From Adiantum capillus-veneris (Eukaryota > Streptophyta > Polypodiopsida > Polypodiales > Pteridaceae), in NCBI GenBank assembly GCA_014529385.2, contig CM043946.1, forward strand, positions 39,075,558 through 39,139,557: a stretch of DNA of 64,000 nt, in the 5' to 3' direction. Of the stretch, positions 1 to 10,271 are shown in pieces. The number at the start of each line of letters is the position of its first letter. The first letter of the stretch is position 1. The position numbers and the translations under genes were made by a program. The notes beneath the pieces were generated by a model. The model made no database searches. It saw only the letters and a list, made by a program, of their open reading frames with translations, and was not told where the DNA came from.

Positions 1-470
1 GTGTTGGTACATAAGCCAAGCTGATCTCTCCTGCTGAGAGCCTCTCCCTGACATAGTGGTAATGCACCTCAATGTGCTTTGTGCGAGCATGAAAAACTGG
101 GTTCCTCGCAACTGCCAATGCGCTCTAAATGTGAGTGTAGATAGTGTTGGCAGTGTCCTGTCCAACACCCAAATCAGCCATAAGGCGTCTGAGCCATACA
201 CACTCAACCGTAGTTGTGAAGACTGCCCTGTACTCAGCCTCACAACTTGAAGTGGCCACAGTAGGTTGCTTCTTGCTCAACCATGATATACATGAACTGC
301 CAAGCATGAAACAAAAACCACTTGTGGACACTCTCGTGTCAAAACAACCAGCCCAATCTGAGTCCGAAAAAGCATGTAAGTCTGGCGGAAATGATCCCCC
401 CTTGGGATAAAACAAGACAAGATGTAAAGTGCCACTAAGGTAGCGGAAAATCTCTTGACAGCCTGCCAAT
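1..470 (-). pseudogene. copia-1 RNase H remnant
   Basis: The minus-strand frame 469-125 gives the typical copia RNase H region: AFSDSDWAGC, then STSGFCFMLG and ATSSCEAEYRAV, which carry the acidic catalytic residues. It ends at a stop near 125 where the sister copies read a Gln of the DSQSAL motif, consistent with a CAG to TAG change. Homology continues to base 1 in the same orientation (compare 44220-44583). It is out of frame with the RT ORF, the frameshift lying near 455-470. Confidence 0.88.
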
Positions 471-1800
471 GCTTAGACCCTAGGCTATGCATAAATTTGC
501 TGACCTGTGAGACTGCAAACTGAATATCCGGCCTCATGTTGCATACATAAATGAGGCAACCAACAGCAGTTTGGTAAAGAGTGACATCAGCAAGATCGCC
601 AGCATCATGTAGACTCAACTTCAAACCTGTTTCCATGGGAGTGGCAATAGGTTTGCAATCCTCAAGTCCAAACTTACATAGCAATGTCTCTATGTAACTT
701 TTCTGACACAAGGCAATACCACCATCACACTGCTTAAATTGTATGCCCAAATAATGATGCAACAACCCCAAATCTTTCATCTTGAAAGTAGCATTCAAAT
801 CAGCCTTAAATTCAGCAATATGTCTCTCATTTGGTCTAGTGATCAGCAAATCATCAACATAAAGAACCACGATGAGAAATACATCACCCTCACGCTTTAC
901 ATACAATGTGCTTTCTGTTGGACTGTTACAAAAGCCTTGTTTGACCAAATGAGTGTCAAATTTCTCATACCAAGCACGAGGAGATTGCTTCAACCCATAC
1001 AAAGCCTTGTTACATTTGCACACTTTGTCCTCTTGTCCTTTTATGACAAAACCGCGAGGCTGCGTTACATAAACTTCCTCAAATATTTCACCATTCAAGA
1101 AAGTAGTAACAATGTCTGATTGATGTACATCCCAACCAAAATGAGCTGCCAATGCACATAGAAAACTTACAGTAGTCATACGACAAGTGGGAGCAAAAGT
1201 CTCTTCATAATCTATGCCTTTTTGTTGTGCATAACCCTTTGCAACAAGTCGAGCCTTATGGCGATCGATCTCACCATTCGGCTTGCGTTTCAACTTGTAA
1301 ACCCACTTCGTACCAATGGCCTTTTTGCCAGGAGGCAAATCACATAAAGTCCATGTGTCATTTTCTATAAGTGCATCATATTCTGATTGCATGCTAGCCA
1401 TCCAATTTTCTGAATTTTGTGCTTCATCAAAAGTTAGAGGCTCCTCAACATCATGTAAGCTAGACACAGTCAAATCATAACAATCTGATGCATAAGATGC
1501 ATGGCGAGAGCCTAAACAAGTACGACTAGACAAAGGTGCATCCAATTTACTGTCACGCAAAGTGTGCACCAGCCATTTTGGCATACCTCTAGCCTGCTCA
1601 TTTTCAGCCCTTTCCTCATCAAGTACATCATGTACATTTGCATCAGTAATAAGCTGATCTAAAACATTTTCAGAAACGCCCATAGGCTGTACATTTGCCT
1701 CATTGGAACTTACATTTGTATTTCCACCACTGAAAAGAGGCAACAAAGTGTCATAAATGTCATGTGAGCTTACATTATTGTCTCTAGTACATGACAGCAA
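277..1800 (-). pseudogene. copia-1 reverse transcriptase (long open stretch)
   Basis: A 507-codon open frame covers the linker after integrase and the whole copia reverse transcriptase, the domain that copies element RNA into DNA in cytoplasmic particles. Visible motifs: ENWMASMQSEYDAL at the entry, KARLVAKGYAQ, QSDIVTTFLNGE, KALYGLKQSPRAWY, the active site LYVDDLLI, and RPDIQFAVSQVSKFMH before RNase H. After about residue 450 the frame departs from the family (frameshift). The preceding integrase frame ends in TAG at 1804-1806, where copia-4 has Gln, so one stop codon separates two parts of one polyprotein. Confidence 0.9.
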
Positions 1801-1803
1801 GGG

Positions 1804-2413
1804 CTAAACAAAATCTTCCACAAACACTACATCCCGAGAAACCAAAATACGTTTTGTTTGCGGATGATACAACCTGTAACCTTTGTTTTCAGCACTATAA
1901 CCAACAAAAATACATTTGACAGCCTTCTCATCCAATTTTCTGCGTTGCACTTGTGGCACCAAAGCATATTCCAAACAACCAAAAACATGCATGTGCTCAA
2001 TAGAAGGTTTTCTACCATGCCATGCTTCATATGGAGTAATAGACTGCAAAGCTTTCGTAGGACACCTGTTAAGTACATAAGTGGCACACATAATGGCCTC
2101 AAGCCAAGAAGAATGTTGACTTTTGACCATACATTGTGCCATTTCCGTCAGTGACCTGTTTTTTCTCTCAGCAACACCATTTTGCTGAGGTGTATAAGGC
2201 ACTGTACATTGGTGTTTTATCCCACGACTAGCCAGAAATGCTTTAAATTCATGAGACATATACTCCCCCCCTCGATCGGAACGGAGGCTGCCCATAGTAC
2301 ATTTTGAGACATTTTCAGCCATAGCCAGAAATTGTTTGAAGCACATAAAAACTTCGGACTTCACTTTAAGCGGAAATACCCATGCATGCCTGGAGTAATC
2401 ATCAATGAAAGTC
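1804..2413 (-). pseudogene. copia-1 integrase core, 5' truncated
   Basis: The frame carries the second half of a copia integrase: FIDDYSRHAWVFPLK, RSDRGGEYMSHEF (second catalytic Asp), PYTPQQNGVAERKNR (catalytic Glu), then PYEAWHGRKPSIEHMHVFG and the C-terminal VSRDVVFVED. The HHCC zinc finger and the first catalytic Asp (DVCGPM in copia-4) are lost at the 2413 junction. The open frame runs on to 2559 only because it overlaps the gypsy gag in another frame; that N-terminal part is not integrase. It ends in a TAG at 1804. Confidence 0.9.
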
Positions 2414-3547
2414 TTGGAGGTTGATACGACGTCGAGTCCTCTTAGCTTCCTTGGTCTCCTTTGCCTTCTTTTCTCGTCCATGGTCACTTTGTGATGTAAC
2501 TCCTTCTTTCTCCTTACCTTTCCCTCGGCCACGCTTAATGCCATTTGCTTCCATGTCAACCTCTTTTGAATTTGTCACCTCTACCACATGCACGTTTGGG
2601 TCTGGCAAAGGTGGAACTCCTTCCACTCCTTGTGGAGGTGGTCTTGCTCCATTTGGACTTTGTATAAGCCGTGGTTGCTGACTAGTTCCTTCACCTGCAT
2701 TCATCACTGGGTAATTCAAGTTAGGTCTCCCTGGCTCCCCACGGAGCCAAGGACAATTATACATCCCATGTCCAGACTCACCACAATTCCAACATTGCAA
2801 GACTCTCCTAGGTCGCGGGTCTCGCTCTTCAGACTTCTTTGCTTGTCCCTTTGGACCTACAGCTTGTGCAAGGTGAATTGACAGGCTGCTTAAAGATTCA
2901 TTGAACTTCTCAATCACTTCCGCCGTTACCTCAGGAAGCTCCCTAGATGTTGATGCTTGTGACTTACCTTTGGGTCTAAGACCTTCTATTGGAACCTCCC
3001 CCCTTAAGCACTTGAGTTTCCTATATTTCTCAGCAGCCCTAGTTTCAGCTGCGTCAAAAGTAGCAGGTGCACCCGCCTCAACTTTTACCTTAAGGTCAGG
3101 AAAGAGTCCAGCTATGAACCTCTCCTTCTTGAGAAATTTTGCACCATCACCAGGGTTAGCAACATTTCTCACCCATACAGCCCAAAGACGTAGAAACTCT
3201 TGTTTGTACAAGTAGTAGTCATCTAAGTCTTTTTGCTTATGAGAAACAATGTCTTGCCATAGTTTTTGAGTGTTTTGGGGATCAAAGAAGTATTTCTTGA
3301 AACGATTCAAAACTTCTGTGTAATTCCCCTTAACTTCCTCAGGCAAAGAGTCAAACCAAGTGCTAGCATCTTTCCTAAGGACCACCTCAAACATTTCTAC
3401 ACGTTCTTGATCAGTTACTATCCTCTTGATACGACAAGACATCTTGAAATTTGCTAAAAATAATTCTGCATCCTCCCCAGGCTCTCCAAAGAACAAGGGG
3501 TAACCACTCATTTGCCTAGTTGTATCCATGTTGCTGGTTTTACTCAA
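2402..3547 (-). CDS. gag: gypsy-type gag protein of element A (intact ORF)
   Basis: A 381-codon uninterrupted gag, the structural protein of the retrotransposon particle. Residues 15-175 form a retrotransposon gag domain (FFGEPGEDAELFLANFKM, STWFDSLPEEVKGNYTEVLNRF, KERFIAGLFPDLK). A CCHC zinc knuckle CWNCGESGHGMYNCP lies near residues 252-266 and the C-terminus is Lys/Arg/Glu rich. The last four residues and the TGA stop come from the fused copia-1 sequence, so the original C-terminus and all of pol are lost. It is the only full-length gag here without a stop. Start chosen at the first Met before the conserved block. Whether it is expressed is unknown. Confidence 0.85.
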   Translation of the reverse strand: MSKTSNMDTTRQMSGYPLFFGEPGEDAELFLANFKMSCRIKRIVTDQERVEMFEVVLRKDASTWFDSLPEEVKGNYTEVLNRFKKYFFDPQNTQKLWQDIVSHKQKDLDDYYLYKQEFLRLWAVWVRNVANPGDGAKFLKKERFIAGLFPDLKVKVEAGAPATFDAAETRAAEKYRKLKCLRGEVPIEGLRPKGKSQASTSRELPEVTAEVIEKFNESLSSLSIHLAQAVGPKGQAKKSEERDPRPRRVLQCWNCGESGHGMYNCPWLRGEPGRPNLNYPVMNAGEGTSQQPRLIQSPNGARPPPQGVEGVPPLPDPNVHVVEVTNSKEVDMEANGIKRGRGKGKEKEGVTSQSDHGREKKAKETKEAKRTRRRINLQDFH

Positions 3548-3592
3548 AAATTTCTTTCTCTTTTTTTATTTTTTGTTTTGCAAAATCAAATT

Positions 3593-3808
3593 TCAAAGTA
3601 GAATGAAAATGTAAACTTCAAAGCTTAGATCATAGCGAATCAATGGCAAAATGAACGGATTGACTGAGGCATTGATAGCCACTACTTGCTTAGGTTCAAA
3701 CATACGACGGAAAACACGTTGAAATTGTAACTTTGTGCCAACTATTACTTGCACGTATTGTCTAGCCAAAGGAATGAATGTACGATACAAGTCCTCGTGA
3801 TTCATCAA
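3593..3808 (-). CDS. Small leader ORF 2 of element A (71 aa), unknown
   Basis: A small open frame between the leader and gag. Its C-terminal half resembles the neighbouring upstream ORF (3814-4077): both contain NP-[FI]-ILPL, then Y, SF, V and end in FIL plus one hydrophobic residue. The pair therefore looks like a tandem duplication. No known domain is recognised and expression is unproven. It stops about 45 bases before the gag start. Confidence 0.4.
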   Translation of the reverse strand: MMNHEDLYRTFIPLARQYVQVIVGTKLQFQRVFRRMFEPKQVVAINASVNPFILPLIRYDLSFEVYIFILL

Positions 3809-3813
3809 CCTAG

Positions 3814-4077
3814 CTAAAACAAGATAAACACATGTACATCAAAAGAGACATTATAGTCTACAAGTGGGAGTATAATAGGATTTGGAGATTGTAGAATATC
3901 TCTTAATGCTTCAGCACCAAAGAGGAATACAATACATTGTTGAAAAAATATCTTTCTATCAATACGAACATTTATCCTAATCCCTTGCACCCAATGAAAC
4001 TGATGAAATTGAATTGCATGAGCAGGATTAGGAGGTGGTGGATTGTTCATGTAAACACAACTAGTTTTTGAAGACAT
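3814..4077 (-). CDS. Small leader ORF 1 of element A (87 aa), unknown
   Basis: A small open frame just inside the primer binding site, ahead of ORF 2 and gag on the minus strand. The first 20 residues include a run of prolines. The rest aligns by eye with ORF 2 (VQ-I, FQ, NP-IILPL, DYNVSFDV, FILF at the end). Function unknown. The shared hydrophobic ending in two adjacent frames is the main argument that they are, or were, coding. Confidence 0.4.
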   Translation of the reverse strand: MSSKTSCVYMNNPPPPNPAHAIQFHQFHWVQGIRINVRIDRKIFFQQCIVFLFGAEALRDILQSPNPIILPLVDYNVSFDVHVFILF

Positions 4078-4105
4078 ACCTTGTGTATGCTAACACAAAC
4101 GCTCG

Positions 4106-4123
4106 TCCTCAGTGGGGGCACCA
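4106..4123 (-). other. Putative primer binding site of element A
   Basis: On the minus strand TGGTGCCCCCACTGAGG starts four bases after the LTR end (GCCTCA). A TGG start at this place is expected for pairing with the CCA end of a tRNA. The same sequence lies at the same place in element B (15166-15183), varying after ACT. I do not recognise which tRNA it matches. Confidence 0.6.
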
Positions 4124-4386
4124 AAATTGAGGCGGTCCGGGGCGGGCAATAAGAAGAGCAACCTCTAGACACCCTTCAAGGCTCCCGTGCTGCTCAATGG
4201 GGCTGGGGCACAACACAACACAAACCAAAACAACAAACCCACAGCCAAATCCCAACTACACAAGGGGCACCACCTAGTTGAAGAGCGAACTAGGACGCAA
4301 AAGAGGAGAATCGTTAGAGAAACCCACAAACAAGCAAGGAATTTACACTAACCCTAACACCAATGGAACACTCTCACACACTAAAA

Positions 4387-4389
<3 letters not shown>

Positions 4390-4447
<58 letters not shown>
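4390..4447. repeat. (GA)n microsatellite
   Basis: Uninterrupted GA dinucleotide repeat of nearly 30 units inside the downstream part of LTR A. It is absent from the same place in LTR C, so it expanded after the copies separated. Confidence 0.95.
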
Positions 4448-4448
<1 letters not shown>

Positions 4449-4948
4449 GGTGTACAACTTAGCTTCAACTTTATATTTTGCACAAAAAGGAACTTAGAGC
4501 TTGCGGAATCAAGTGACAAGATTTGGTTATAGCATCACTAGCACATTGTCTTAGGGTTATGGGAGCCCTCTCACCATCCACCCTCTTACAATGGTAGCCA
4601 AACAATAGCCAATGAATCACAAGAAACAAAACAACAACCTTCAATGAAACAAGTCACCTTATGAAGCTGAATGAGTTTGCCAAGCCAAATTGGAGGAGAA
4701 GCGTGAGCCTTTAGACATGAATTGCACCCAAAACTACCAATTCATTGATGTTGGGGTAGATACAACAATGGTAGGAAGAATATCTTCTACTCGCACTCAC
4801 TCAAACTAGCTCAAGCTTTTCTATGCACCAAGGTGATGGTGTATAGAAAGCTTACTCTCTCTTTACAACCAAGATAGAACTGGCGTGTGGTACGCTTAAT
4901 CTAGTGTGCAATGGTATAGTGATGTCTTTTACAAGGAGGAATGGGTTC

Positions 4949-4956
4949 TATTTATA
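4949..4956 (-). promoter_or_regulatory. TATA box of LTR A
   Basis: TATAAATA on the minus strand inside a block conserved in all three LTRs (also 10398-10405 and 16013-16020). It lies about 1.8 kb from the LTR start, giving a long U3 and an R-U5 of about 0.8 kb. Confidence 0.6.
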
Positions 4957-6758
4957 GGTTTTAGAAGCCTTGATTACGATTAAGCCTAATCAATTTTATT
5001 AGGAAAGATCAAGGATTATGAATTTTTATGAATTTCAAATGAGAATGGGGTCTCTCTTTTCTCTTGAGTCACATGGATGTGGGCTCAAGTAAGAGAATTA
5101 TTGATGTGGTGAAAGGAGAGAAACTTCCATGGGAGTGAGTGGATTTGGTTTACTTGTGCGGTTGCCTACTCCATATGTTGATAGTGTGGGTGCATTTTTA
5201 CAATAGAAGTTAGTTGTTAGTGGTAATAATCACTAGAATTGTTAGTGATACATTTACAATGGGTAGGATGAGTTGATTTGATGAAGAAAGAGGGGTGAAT
5301 TAAACGAGAATCATTGAGATGGTGAAGCTTTGAAGAAGCTTGAACTCACCCTTGTGTAGATTGTGGAAAAAATGACCGCTGGTCTTCTTCTTCTTCTTCG
5401 CTTCTTTACGCCGCCGCCACGGTTAACCACCACGATGAAAAGAGGATTTGTTGATGAAAAATCCTCAATTTTCAGAAGTTATCATGGTTAAGATGCTGAA
5501 TTTTAGATATTTTTAGGAGAGGTAAATGAAATTGTAAGATAGAAGCAATAGAGAGAGACATGGAGAGGGTGTATGTATGTAGAGGTTCATAAAAGAACTA
5601 TAGGGATGAGAGAGAAGGGTAATGGTGAAGAGGGTGAGAGAAGCCATGGAAATTGCAGGTTTTAGTGAGGGAAGGAGAGGGAGGGATGTGTAAGAGTGAG
5701 TAGGTGTGTGGAAGGGTGAGAAGACTAAGGGCTACTTGTGAGAAAAGTGGGCAGACTGGGGTCCACTCAAAAAATCATAGCTCACCGCTGGTAGCTCCAA
5801 AAATCATGAACAAATTTGAGGTGATTATTCAGAGCGTGGGCTACATTTTCTCTTTTGACCACTACTCCAAATTCGGAGTGGAGATAGGTGCCAAAATTCT
5901 CACCAAAAAGCCTGTTTTTATGCCTGCAAAAGTCTTTTAGTGGCCCCCTCCTTTATTGAATTTGTACAATGCATCCAAGAGTGAGCCCCTCCTTTGTCAT
6001 ATTATAATACAAAGCATCCAAGCTGCCCTTGACCCATGCATGGAGGAGGATTATTGGTGAATAAAGAAATATATACATGGTGGGACTAGTGTATGTACTA
6101 TTCATGGACTTTAGCTCAATGAGCACATGGTGTTAGAATAATGAGTAAAAATAATAATAAAAATATGTAGGAGTTATGGATATGGAAAGATATTGGAATC
6201 ATATGATATGGTCTCTCCTTGAATTATTTTGGGTGAAAGAGGAAAAGGTATGCAAGTAAATAATATAATAAACGTAACCAATGAGTAGAAATCAATTTTT
6301 TGTTTTCACGAGGGTGAGGGTGAAAATGTGGGAGTGATTTGTATAAAGTAAAAATATGAGGTTAGAGTATGTACATATTGGCAAAAAATATAATTATGGT
6401 GTAAGAGGATGAAAGAAGGTGTACATAGGTTTAATAAAACACACACCTAAGTAGAAATATTTAAATAAAATACCAAAATAATTATAAAAAATCCCTGTAT
6501 TTAGGCCATATATACAATGGAATATTTACACACAAAGAGACCATAATATACTTTTATTTTTTATTATTTTTATTTTTTTGGCTCAACTAGCCCAGTGACT
6601 AGCTAGCTGAGGGTTTTTAAGAAGATATGGGAAAAGCCCCCTAACTCACACACGCCTATGTACAGTGAAATGGTAGGGATAGCCATAGCGTTTGGGTGAA
6701 TTTGGTAGGGTGGAGTAACTTACTATGGCAACTACGGAGAGCCGAAAAACGGCTATCA

Positions 6759-7112
6759 ATGCATTTGTTGGATAAATATAGGTTTTTAATATTTTTCTTG
6801 GTTGTTGTTAATTCAGGCCCATCGATTCTATTTGTGTGTGTATTGTCATCTGGTTCATTTTGAATTATCGCACCATAGTAGCTGGCAGGTCACTCAACAG
6901 CACATAGTTAGTCCGTAGTTGTGGAAGTGATAAGGTTTTTCTTTTGATTTCTAAAAACTTTATCTTTTGAAAAAAGGGAAAAAATGAAAAAAAAAACATG
7001 CCATAGGAGAGAGGGGAAGAATTTTTTCAAAAGAAGAATTGAATTGACATTAAAAAAAAATGACTAACTAGTCTCTATACAGATGGAAAAATAAAGGCCC
7101 CAATGGCCCATG

Positions 7113-7178
<66 letters not shown>

Positions 7179-7369
7179 ATTCTCCATAGCCTCCTCCTTG
7201 GTGAGAGCAATAGTGAGAGCCACAATAAATATATAGCCTAATCCTCTCAAGGGTAAAAAGGGCATGTGGCATAGAGAAAATCTCTTTCCCTCCAAAAGCT
7301 TTCCTTAGAATTGCACTTTCACTCACATACTTAGACAAAAATTTCTTGTTTTGGGGCCAAAACATCTGT
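6759..7369. other. Unassigned stretch with (CT)n(CA)n
   Basis: Between the start of LTR A and the degraded copy D. AT-rich, with poly-A runs near 6990 and 7050. The only clear structure is a compound (CT)n(CA)n microsatellite at 7112-7179. No gene seen; short open frames across the microsatellite are artefacts. Confidence 0.6.
7112..7179. repeat. (CT)n(CA)n compound microsatellite
   Basis: A CT run passing directly into a CA run. Two further tracts of the same order and orientation lie at 18440-18508 and 19872-19963. Confidence 0.95.
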
Positions 7370-9650
7370 GTTGGTCAAATGATATAGTGTACCAAGATCG
7401 TCCAAACCATATGCTCATTTTGAGTTATTGCATGCCCTAGTTTACATTGCGAGCATCAAGAAAAAAGACAGAAGAAAAAAAAGTGCAAAATGGAAGGCAA
7501 ACATCTTGTGCCTGTGAACGCTTGTAGGACACCGAAGTCACAAGTATTTATGATATGGTTAAGTACTAGAGTTTGAATAGCTAGAGAGCACTTCAATTTA
7601 CCACAGTACACACTATCCATCCACATTAGGTTTCGGGTCTTCGACCGTGACCTAAGGTAGTGAAACCCAAGACCCACACATTGCGGCTAGTGACACTTTC
7701 TTTCATTATGGTGTGATGGAGAGACACCCTACATCAAAATATGAGAACTCAAATAAAAATGTACCTATCCCAGCCCCATTGCCCAGTGCTAGTGTTTTTA
7801 GTGGCCTAATGAAAACATTTAATAGAGCTACTCGCTCAGAATTTGTGACTAGTGAAGTTAACAAAGGGGATGGGGAGGTAGATTCAACTTTAGCATCTCA
7901 TGCAGACCTTGCACTCCCTAAGAGTGTCCATGTGGATATTATACCCACTGCATTGACTAAAGGCTCTCAAGGCTATCACCCTCAGAAGTTCTATTACCTG
8001 ATGGTAGGAGTCTGCCAAAAGTGTAAGAAGCCAAACGTTAAATGCAAGAGACTAGAGAGAAGGAAATTATAAGCTTACGCATATTAGAACAATGTCGAGC
8101 AATGAAGGAAAAGGACCCTATGATAGCATCCATACCAATCGAGCAAAGTTCTCCCAAATTGTAATCACTAAGAGTCAAACCATAGGGAGTCACAATGCAT
8201 TTACTTCAAGGGAAACCTCTAGCACACCAATCTGAGATGGGGTATTTCTCAATGAAAACTAGCAGTGTGACCTCTGACCTATACACAAGCTTCATATACC
8301 ATGTGGGTTGGTTAGATATTGTATCATCCACATCTAGTGCAACCAATTTAGAGGAGTAGCAACGGATTGGTATGTGACATCATCCATAGGATTGTCCACT
8401 TAGAGAGGTAAAACAAAGGAACAAACATGCCTTTGACGGGTCTTATGAGATTTTTATATACGGGCAAGGCTAAACAATTGACCCTATAAAAAATGGAGAC
8501 TCCTTCAATGAGTCCCATGGATCCCTCGTATGTTGTTTCACCTAGAGTCTCAATGTAGTTTGAGCCCACAAGGAGTACCTTTAGTTTTCTAGATGTAGCT
8601 CAATGTTCTCTTTGGAGATCATCCTACTCCAGTGATGATCATAATGGAAAGTGCACCCTTGCCCTCGATCATTAGTACTAAGGCACTGCTACTTAGTAGT
8701 GTAGTGCCTACAATAGTACCTATAAGTGTGAATCAATCATATGTACATGTTTCCACTCATGCTCATGTACCTCCTACACCCCCAATCATTCTAGTGGCTT
8801 ATGCACAATCACATTATTTGAGCTCTTATTCAAGTGGAGCCATGCCAATTAGCAATAGTATACCATATCCCACATTTGATATGCGTAAGGCCACAATTTT
8901 GAGCTTTGGGTTGGCATACACATGGTCCTTGGGTCCATGCTTGGTACGGTATTGTGCCAATCCCCGTTTCACATTAGTTTCGAGAGCACCTACACCCGTA
9001 TACCTACCCATTTAGGTGATTTGGCAACATTTGCTTAAACTATCCATCAATCTATTGCAGGAATATGCTTAGCATACCTAAGAGGGAGCCTAGAAGAAAG
9101 GCGGTACAAGTGGCCATGCTCACCCAAAAATTCAGCGGGACGGAGATGTTAGAAAGCATATTGAGGTATTTGAACGCATATGTGAATCCTTGAAAGAGCA
9201 CAATGAGTTACATAGGTGTAAGGCCTTAAGCTTGACTCTAAGCAAGAAAGATGGAGATGGTATATGATCTTAAGGGTTGAAGAGAACACATGATTATCCT
9301 ACTCTTAGGAGATTGTTCTGGAAAGAGTACATACAAGAAGATCTGCTTTGGGGCATAACATCTTAACTCCAAAAAGCCAAGCAGGAAAGGGGAGTCAATG
9401 AGAGATTTTATTAGTCATTTAAAGCATTTGAATTCTCATTGTGCCCCATCAATAATAGGTACTCAATAGATTCATTAGTGGGTTGCAACATGAGGATATA
9501 GCTTAGCCATTAGAGGTATCACTGCTTGGGTAGCCATCACTGTAAGGGAACTAGGATATGGCAAAAATGAGAGTGAGTCATTCATAGTGTAACTAGAGTG
9601 TTACTTGACAAGAGATTGGAGAGAGAGGTGACAATAATAGAGATAGAAAA
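7370..9650 (+). mobile_element. Element D: degraded copy of the gag-only family E
   Basis: Matches element E from the leader (about 29085) through the gag to about 31330. Shared landmarks: the block around 7625-7650 against 29335-29360, the frame at 7713 (SVFSGLMKTFNRATRSE against SVFSRLKETLSRATRSE), and the block near 9508 against 31297. Many indels and stops; only 7713-8072 stays open (119 codons). No LTR is seen at either side. It is older or more decayed than E. Confidence 0.8.
7713..8072 (+). pseudogene. Gag N-terminal remnant of element D
   Basis: A 119-codon open remnant aligned with residues 85-185 of the E gag: the SVFS..RATRSE block, VNKGDGEVDST against INEGSGEVNSS, and ESVHV/KSVHVDI. 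It continues as broken frames to about 9300 with proline-rich segments (8632-9015) similar to E. Confidence 0.7.
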
Positions 9651-10271
9651 ACATGGGTTTGATTAATGAGAAACTACATGAAAATCATGACTATAAAGTG
9701 GGCTCAAATGAAGTGTAATGAGTAGGATACAACGTGAGTTGCTTAAGCTTCTTTTATAGAGGAGGAGCAAGCATCTAATGGCATAAGCCATGATGTCAAA
9801 GTGTAGGATTCTAAAGTAGATGGGGTTTCCACTAGTTGGTGGTGTGGATGTGTCACACCTCCCAACAAGCCTCCCCATATGTATCATAGTAAAACCCAAA
9901 TAATACAAAGTATCCTCCCCTCGATAATTTAATAGAAGGGTGTAAAATCAAAGTGAAACATTCTCCCAAGAGATTTCAACTGGGTGTAGGATCAAAAAGC
10001 TTGTCCCTAGAGAATTTAACACTAGGGTATAGGCAAAAATACACCTCCCCTAGAAAATGGAAGGCAACTAGATGGTGGGTAAAATTGGCAAATGGGACTT
10101 CTTTCAATGTCGGAGGTCAAAAGGTGACTGCCTACTGCAAATCTTCAAAGTACTTTTGTTGTTATTGTTGATGTTGATTGCAAAGTATTTGTGTCGTCAA
10201 ATTTGTTGTGGTCGATGCTTCTCCTCTCCTCAAAGTGTGTCATTAAAATTGTCAAAGTGGATGTTGATGGG
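9651..10271. other. Unassigned stretch between D and LTR B
   Basis: No homology to other parts of the window and no convincing coding frame. It replaces the expected R-U5 end of the 3' LTR of element B. Confidence 0.5.

Larger units (their letters stand above)
1..2413 (-). mobile_element. copia-1: Ty1/copia fragment, truncated at both ends
   Basis: Read on the minus strand this is the integrase core, reverse transcriptase and RNase H of a Ty1/copia element of the same family as copia-2, copia-3 and copia-4 in this window. The gag, protease and first part of the integrase are missing: homology to the other copies stops at about 2413, where gypsy gag sequence of element A begins. The 3' LTR is not seen because the window starts inside RNase H. 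Two in-frame stops and one frameshift break the polyprotein, so it is dead. Confidence 0.93.
2414..6758 (-). mobile_element. Element A: gypsy LTR element, 5' half only
   Basis: On the minus strand the order is 5' LTR (6758-4128), primer binding site, leader with two small ORFs, and gag; the element then breaks into copia-1 at 2413. The LTR matches those of element B (TGATAGCC start, GCCTCA end), and the gag N-termini are similar (FFGxxxEDxxxFLAxFxM). PR, RT, INT and the 3' LTR are absent from the window. Confidence 0.85.
4128..6758 (-). repeat. 5' LTR of element A (2.63 kb)
   Basis: On the minus strand it begins TGATAGCCGTTTTTCGGCT and ends GGACCGCCTCA, so TG..CA. The same ends are found in the LTR at 15187-17696, and the outer part is shared with 10272-12198. 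It contains a TATA box (4949-4956), a long (GA)n tract (4390-4447) in the transcribed part and a CTT-rich tract near 5386-5410. The left end is set by the primer binding site. The right flank (6759 on) is not shared with the other copies, which confirms the boundary. Confidence 0.85.

Noticed and set aside
739-1119. Plus-strand 126-codon frame
   Set aside because: Antisense shadow of the copia-1 reverse transcriptase; similar shadows lie at 53783-54199, 24186-24467 and 22677-23183.
4278-4532. Open frame with long Arg-Glu repeats
   Set aside because: It is a translation of the (GA)n microsatellite; the same holds for frames at 7068-7365, 18155-18622, 19819-20073 and 36537-36943.
9663-9908. 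81-codon minus-strand frame
   Set aside because: Overlaps the end of the degraded element D and shows no domain or conservation within the window.
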